A stretch of DNA of 64,000 nucleotides from Phocoena phocoena (Eukaryota > Chordata > Mammalia > Artiodactyla > Phocoenidae): the NCBI RefSeq assembly GCF_963924675.1, contig NC_089239.1, forward strand, positions 31,519,818 through 31,583,817, in the 5' to 3' direction. Both the position numbers and the translations under genes were made by a program. Of the stretch, positions 58,401 to 64,000 are shown in pieces; position 1 is the first letter of the stretch, and each line of letters starts with the position of its first letter. A model generated the notes under the pieces. That model was not told the origin of the DNA. It made no database searches and saw only the letters and a program-made list of their open reading frames with translations.

Positions 58401-61079
58401 ATGTGAAACATTCCTTTTCCATTTTTGACTAAGCATGTTTGAGTTGAATTTTGTCACTTATAATTTTAATAGCTCTGATTGATATATGAACTAATTTGAA
58501 TGAATGCCTGTCCAGCTGTACTGAATCGTTTTGTTAAGAACCACTTTACAGTGTTGACCAGACTCAGCCACGGCTCCCTTTCAAAGTGACCTTACTGGAT
58601 AGCCCTTCTTGCAATGTCACCGTTAAAGAGATTGATCAGAATTTCCATTCCAGTGCAGTAAACGATCTTTGATGACTGTGTACACAAAAACAAGAACACA
58701 ATGAAAAACAAATGAAGCATAATGACTATCGTGTCCTGATCTATATTAGAAGACAGAAATTGATTTGATCAATTCAGAGTCAATTAGCAGATCTCAATAT
58801 ATTTAGAATTTGAGCAAATATTACAAAACATTTTAAAGAACCCTCATCTTAATAGTATGAAATTAGAAATTAATTTATGTTGACACTTTCTGTTAATAAA
58901 GAAGGACATGTAAAAGTGAAGAGCAAATAAATGTGATAACTATTGCTGGACGAATAACTTGGAAACATAAGTAAATCAAACATTAGAACTTGTAATTTCC
59001 AATGTTTTCTCAAGGAAAACATTCAAGGAAATATCAACAACATTTCCACACTCTTTCATATTTTCATCCGGTTAAATCCTGCAGCTCATAGCCACTCAGC
59101 AGTGACTTGAAGCAGCAGGGTTGCTCTTAACATTTACACTTGCTTGATGAGAAAATGTTGAAATACTCACAAGTACACTTTTTAAGTAAAAGAAATGACA
59201 GTGCACACTGGCTGTCTCCAGATGTTGACAAGGGACACAGAGGTAAAGGAGGCAAACACTTTCAAAATGCTAAGTCGTACGTGAAAAAAAAATAAATGAA
59301 GCCAGGTTTCTGGTATCTTGTCATACATCCTCCTAATCTACATCTGTTTATCTATCACAAATATATTTCATAAACGTAAAAGGAAAGTATGCTATCAGAA
59401 AGCTGTTGAGATTAATTTGAATTTAGAGACTCACATTGTCCGTCATGGGGTGATAAGAAGCCCCAGGGCATGAATTAGTCATTCATGACCATTTGCCTCT
59501 GGTGACTTGAGCACAGAGGCAGTAACAACGTATGTAATGTATTTATCTGCTAATTTAGTCATTTACTTGATGGATATGAGAGAATTTCAAAGGAAGATTA
59601 TACCAATACTGGCATATACTTTTCCAGCGTACCAGAAGATTTGCAATAAACACAGCACGTAAAACTTTTAAAATACATTTAAAGTACCAGAAGGCTAATT
59701 CATTAATAGCACTATAAAAGTGTATCAAGGAGGAGAGGAATGTAATTTCTTTAACATTCCCTGTATAGGTGCAAGCAACATACCTAAGGTCATCCATAAC
59801 ATGCCCTGTATAGGTGCATCTCCTTTAAGCTATGGTAAAAAGGAGATAACTTTGAAATATTCAAAATGAGCTTCTGTTGTTGGACCTGTATCTTCATTTC
59901 TTTCACTTCAGGCATTTGAGCCCCAGAAGGTAGAGGTTAAATAGGCTGAGGGTGAAGAGTTGTGAAGGTATGGAATTCCTTATACCCCATAAAATCGATT
60001 TACAATCAACCAATCGTTGATTTTTTATTTTCTTTCCAGAATGGGATTTTCACAAAACATATGAGACCTTTTTATCTTTTTTCTTTGAGCTGAAATGTGA
60101 ATCTATGGTGTAACATCCAGTAGGCATGTTTTAGAAAATCCTCTGGTTTCATGAACTTTAAACCAGTATTTATAAGATATTATGTAAAGTAAAAATGTCC
60201 CTGCTGCATGAAGGTTAACTGGATTGTTTCAAGTATAGAGCTGACGAGAAGGTATGCTTGGATCACTATATTTTTATTAAAACTTATATACCATAGAAAA
60301 TAATCTGCATCTTAATAGTAATATTGCATTCCTTCAATTGCTCTGAAAAGAATTTAACTTTATATTTTTATCATTGATAAGATTTACACACTTAATTCTC
60401 TTGGATTAACTATTATATTTTTCACAAGTAAAGTTATGGCAACCTGGAATCAGAGCTAAGAGTCTTTCTGTATTTAAATGTAGAACAATATTACTATAGT
60501 ACAAATGAATGGCTTCCACCCAGCTTAATTATGTTCAAGTTGCAAAAAAATGCATATGTTGTATCTATGGATTTGCAAATACGAAGCAGGGGCTCCCTCT
60601 ACATAACCGTCTGTGCATTGCTTTTGTCTTTTAGTTTTTATAGCACAGATACTAAAGCCAAATTCTCTTTAAAATCAGAAGTTGATCATTGGAACATGAG
60701 GCTGATTATATGTAATAACATGATATTTCCTAACCACTCAGTAAGTTTATAATGACAGTAGTTGCAATAGTACATGTATTTTGTAGAAAATAATCTACTG
60801 TTAGGCCACAATGAAAAAGATGTGTGAAAATATTAAAATTGTAATTGCAAATGAAAAAAATATAGCCAAGTTACTAAGCTGAAGACACATTGGAAGTATC
60901 ACCAGCTATGCAGTCTTCATGTTGCATTTTGGACCACTGAAGAGACAGAATGCAAAAAGATTCTGAATGTGTTCTAAGAATAAGAAAGGTACATTAGTTA
61001 CATCATGTACCTAATGTCACCACCAAATGGGTGACTTCTGTGGAGGAATTACCCAATAGTGTAGCTCTCCGTGTGCTCA
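58401..61079. other. No gene recognised
   Basis: Unique AT-rich sequence. 'cctgtataggtgca' occurs twice near 59760 and 59808 as a short direct repeat. Small frames at 59555-59797 and 60531-60752 are unsupported. Confidence 0.55.
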
Positions 61080-61310
61080 CTGTCAACTCCAAAGGCAGAC
61101 GTTTTGTTTTCACTTCTACAACCCACCCCAATCCCACTTCAAGACCACAGCATCCAATCCTGCTTGTGCTTCTGGCCTGCCTTCCTGCCCTGTGAAATTC
61201 AGACTCAACACTGCGACACCAACTTTCACCTTAGTGTCCAGCCCACTGTCCTGAACTACATAGTTCACACTTGCAAGACTTACAGTTGCATGAGCCAATT
61301 CCTTCAACAC
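61080..61310 (+). repeat. Unassigned mammalian repeat, 5' part, interrupted
   Basis: 'tgtgcttctggcctgccttcctgccctgtgaaattcagac' and '...gcatgagccaattccttcaac' resemble a common mammalian repeat that ends '...agccaattccttataataaat...tctctggagaaccctgactaatac'. The missing end appears at about 61765-61802, after the microsatellite and the antisense MaLR LTR. Confidence 0.5.
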
Positions 61311-61341
61311 CCCCCCACACACACACACACACGCGCGCGCG
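61311..61341. repeat. C-run, (CA)n and (CG)n alternating purine-pyrimidine tract
   Basis: 'cccccccacacacacacaca' followed by 'cgcgcgcg': alternating CA and CG dinucleotides, a sequence class that can adopt Z-DNA. A frame on the minus strand reads it as ARACVCVC, an artefact. Confidence 0.9.
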
Positions 61342-61368
61342 TACTCTCGACTCCCTCTGTCTACTCGG

Positions 61369-61734
61369 GCAACCATGACAAAACACCATAGGCTGTGGCT
61401 TAAACAACAGAAATGTAATTCTCACAGTTCTGGAGGCTGGAAGTCCAAGATCCAGGTCCTAGCAGGGTTTGGTTCCTGGTGAAGAATCTCCTCCTGGCTT
61501 GCAGATGGTGCCTGCTTGCTGTGTCCTCCCATGATGGAGAGGAAGAGAGCAAGCTGTCTAGAGTTGCTTCTAATAAGGGCACTAATCCCATCATGAGGGC
61601 CCTACCCCTCATGACCTCATTTAAATTTAATCACCTCCCAAAAGCCCCATCTCTAAATATCATAACATTGGAGATTAGGGCTTCAACATAACATGTGAAT
61701 TTGGGGAAGGGACACAATTCAGTCCATAGTGTCT
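61369..61734 (-). mobile_element. MaLR LTR (MST/MLT1-like), antisense
   Basis: Plus-strand text 'aaaacaccataggctgtggcttaaacaacagaaatgtaattctcacagttctggaggctggaagtcc', 'ggttcctggtgaagaatctcctcctggcttgcagatgg', 'cactaatcccatcatgagggccctacccctcatgacctcatt', and 'cacaattcagtccatag' is the reverse complement of a MaLR LTR. No internal region adjoins it. The open frames at 61400-61612 and 61479-61691 are part of it. Confidence 0.88.
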
Positions 61735-61764
61735 GCTCTCTTCTTAACAGATACATACAGATCT

Positions 61765-61802
61765 AAATCCTATTATTCTCTGGAGAACACTCACTAATAC
61801 AT
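61765..61802 (+). repeat. 3' terminus of the interrupted repeat
   Basis: 'aaatcctattattctctggagaacactcactaatacatc' resembles the terminal sequence of the repeat begun at 61080. Confidence 0.5.
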
Positions 61803-61881
61803 CTTATCACCCCTGGAAAATCTAAACTGCTCAATGGCTCCTTCCCTCTGACCCAGTCACATTTCCAGAGCACTCACTTCC

Positions 61882-62101
61882 TTTTTTCTATTTATTTTTT
61901 TTTTTTGCGGTACGCAGGCCTCTCACTGCCGTGGCCTCTCCCGTTGCGGAGCACAGGCTCCGGACGCGCAGGCTCAGCGGCCATGGCTCACGGGCCCAGC
62001 CGCTCCGCGGCATGTGGGATCTTCCCGGACCGGGGCACGAACCCGTGTCCCCTGCATCGGCAGGCGGACTCCCAATCACTGCGCCACCAGGGAAGTCCCC
62101 G
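61882..62101 (-). mobile_element. Short CHR SINE (antisense), 14-bp near-perfect TSD
   Basis: Minus strand starts 'ggacttccctggtggcgcag' and is near consensus to 'cctgcgtaccgcaaaaaa', with a tail of about 30 bp. Flanks 'gagcactcacttcc' (61868-61881) and 'gagcactcactttc' (62102-62115) differ at one base. Confidence 0.95.
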
Positions 62102-62469
62102 GAGCACTCACTTTCTAACCGTTGCTTTGGCTGTTCTTCACCTACAGTGAGACTTTCAATCCCTGGGCCACTTTCTTCTTGCAAACCATCAACTGCCTTC
62201 TAGCTTCGGTTTCCATTCTCAGCTGAGCACTCAATGCTGTCACTGTAATTTCCTCAGCGTTTATGCCATCGTTTCACCTCATCCTTCGAATCACGAAGGT
62301 TATCAATAAATTTTATTTGCCCAACCAATCAATACTTTTCTGTTCTACTTTACTTAAGATCTTTATGTCTTTTAACTCTATCGATTCTCTTGATTACTCT
62401 GTGTTTCTAGACATTATATTTGCTGCAAACATAAAGAATATGTAAGGATCACTTTTACTACAGGATGTA

Positions 62470-62582
62470 TCCTGCATGAAGGTCATAGGTCTTCATTTTA
62501 TTTCACCGGACACTCCAGTGTCTAGCACAGTTTCTGTTTAGTAGTAAATAGATGCTTAATAAAATCTCATTAAGCGAATAAG
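62470..62582 (+). mobile_element. L2 3' end
   Basis: 'catgaaggtcataggtcttcattttatttcaccggacactccagtgtctagcacagtttctgtttagtagtaaatagatgcttaataaaatctc' is an L2 terminus. Confidence 0.7.
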
Positions 62583-62919
62583 CCCTCTCACAAAGAATTC
62601 TATATCAGTTGATGACGACAGGCATAATCAGTCATAATAATGGTTATTATCATTAAAGTAGAAAGTGGGGAAATGTTGAGGATGAGGTATTTAGTTCATG
62701 ATAATACTTCTTCCTTTCATTTTTGATAAGTGACAGCAAAGAGTTCATTTAGCCCACAGGAATAATGATGTAGAAACGCCATACACTCCATTCTATCCTA
62801 CAAGTTAAGCCAAAGATACATGAACTTTCCTGTAGAATGAATCTTGTCTTTAAAGTCTCATAGTCTTTAAAATACATTCTCAACAAACATGATGTCTAAA
62901 GACACAGCCTGGTTTAGTG

Positions 62920-63110
62920 GAAAGCATACCTGACAGGGAACCGCAGACCTCACTTGTAGCTCTGGTTCTGGTTAATTTGCTGTGTTTTCTAGGAGAAGTT
63001 AGTTAACTTCCTTAACATTCAGTGTCATTACAAGTGAAGGGATTGGACTTGATTATTTCTAAGGTCTCTTTGAGGTCTAAATTTCTATTCTAGTCTAATG
63101 AGATTTAAAT
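62920..63110 (+). mobile_element. MIR3-like SINE
   Basis: 'tttagtggaaagcatacctgacagggaaccgcagacctcacttgtagctctggttctgg...gtgaagggattggacttgattatttctaaggtctctttgaggtctaaatttctattctag' follows the MIR3/THER layout. Confidence 0.6.
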
Positions 63111-64000
63111 TTTTAAAGGTTTTACTTCTTACTCCCTTTATTTTTAAATGTAAAAATCACCATGCAGCACTTTTCGTTGCCTAAAAAAAGTTTCTTTGTC
63201 AGCATTTCAGGATGCTTAGACATAAATCTTTATATGCTCTAACACCAAAAAATGCTAATTTTTCAGTCATCTTAATGTTTTTAGACTCCATAGAGTCTGC
63301 CATATTATTAATATTTTAGTGGGATTAGTAATAAATAATATAAACTAAGTCTTTAAAGTTGGTATGTATTTTCCTTTTTTTCACTTAAATTGGACATTAC
63401 AATATTTTATGACAGATTATCATATCAAATGAAAATATGAATGCAGATATGTAATAGCTACTAGCACCTTGTATTTATAAGATCACTTGAAACTTATGTT
63501 GAGAATGATGTCTATTTACTTTACTATTTGGATATTTTCAAATCAGGATTAAAATACTACCACCATTAATATATGGTACAATTAAGCACTTCTTATCAGA
63601 TTTATAGAATAACATACCATAAAAATTTCTCAATACAAAAAAGAATATTTCTAATCCTTAATCAATATACAGTTTTTATGGGCAATATTTAGTGTAGTCA
63701 TAGTATACAAGAACGTTGAAATTAACTTTTCAAAAGCCAGGACAGAGTATGAAATGTCACATAAAACTAGTTGAAGTTAATAATCCTGATTTAACTCACT
63801 TAGTCTATTTTTCCCTTTCTGTCAAATAAAGGGCTTATATTAGATGATTTGAGATAGAATATTTTGTGACTCTGTGAGGAAAGGAGGGTAAACACTGAAT
63901 GATAATGGGATTTAAGGTAGACCTGGAAATGTATAGGATTGTCGTAGCAGAAGAGAGACAGGACTCCCAGGCAGAGAGTACAGCTTAGGTATGTCTTGAC
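63111..64000. other. No gene recognised
   Basis: AT-rich unique sequence to the window edge. Confidence 0.55.

Overview
The window looks like ordinary mammalian nuclear DNA from a cetacean, probably a toothed whale. The main clue is a tRNA-derived SINE found about a dozen times on both strands. It occurs as a roughly 200-bp form (head 'gggcttccctggtggcgcagtgg', middle 'ccgcggagcggctgggcc', poly-A end) and as an older form of about 340 bp. Both match the CHR family of whales, hippos and ruminants; the short form in this state is typical of cetaceans. Older mammalian repeats (L1M, L2, MIR, MER20, MaLR LTRs) support a placental mammal. The sequence is AT-rich. I see no bacterial operons, CRISPR arrays, phage or recent retrovirus.

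Layout. 1-8 kb: AT-rich sequence with an old L1 (1.27-2.45 kb), an L2 3' end (4.44-4.99 kb) and an antisense long SINE (5.1-5.5 kb). 8-16.2 kb: two large L1 ORF2 remnants in plus orientation, the first split by a young SINE, the second by an antisense SINE plus an antisense L1 3' end. 16-28 kb: several L2 3' regions, a pair of antisense SINEs, an L1M, a MIR and a tail-to-tail L2 pair. 28-46 kb: SINEs, MIRs, an antisense L1 3' end, a MER20, a 1.3-kb L1M and a pyrimidine mirror repeat. 46-52 kb: mostly unique sequence with the only good coding-exon candidate (51508-51691), between a 345-bp pyrimidine satellite and a young L1 insertion. 52-64 kb: three successive L2 ends, two MaLR LTRs (one nested), one SINE, an unassigned GC-richer block and unique sequence.

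No complete gene is visible. Most open frames are chance frames in repeats, including a frame of about 65 codons that stays open antisense in most SINE copies. The one supported coding signal has a branch point, pyrimidine tract, AG acceptor, 61 open codons and a GTGAGC donor; I do not recognise the protein. The window may therefore lie in a large intron, or at the edge, of a plus-strand gene.

I found no clearly new biological system. The most interesting items are the unidentified exon, an insertion that is only A/TA tail between target-site duplications, a SINE reduced to its tRNA-like head between perfect duplications, and the 117-bp higher-order pyrimidine repeat. All family names are from memory of consensus sequences, not from a search.
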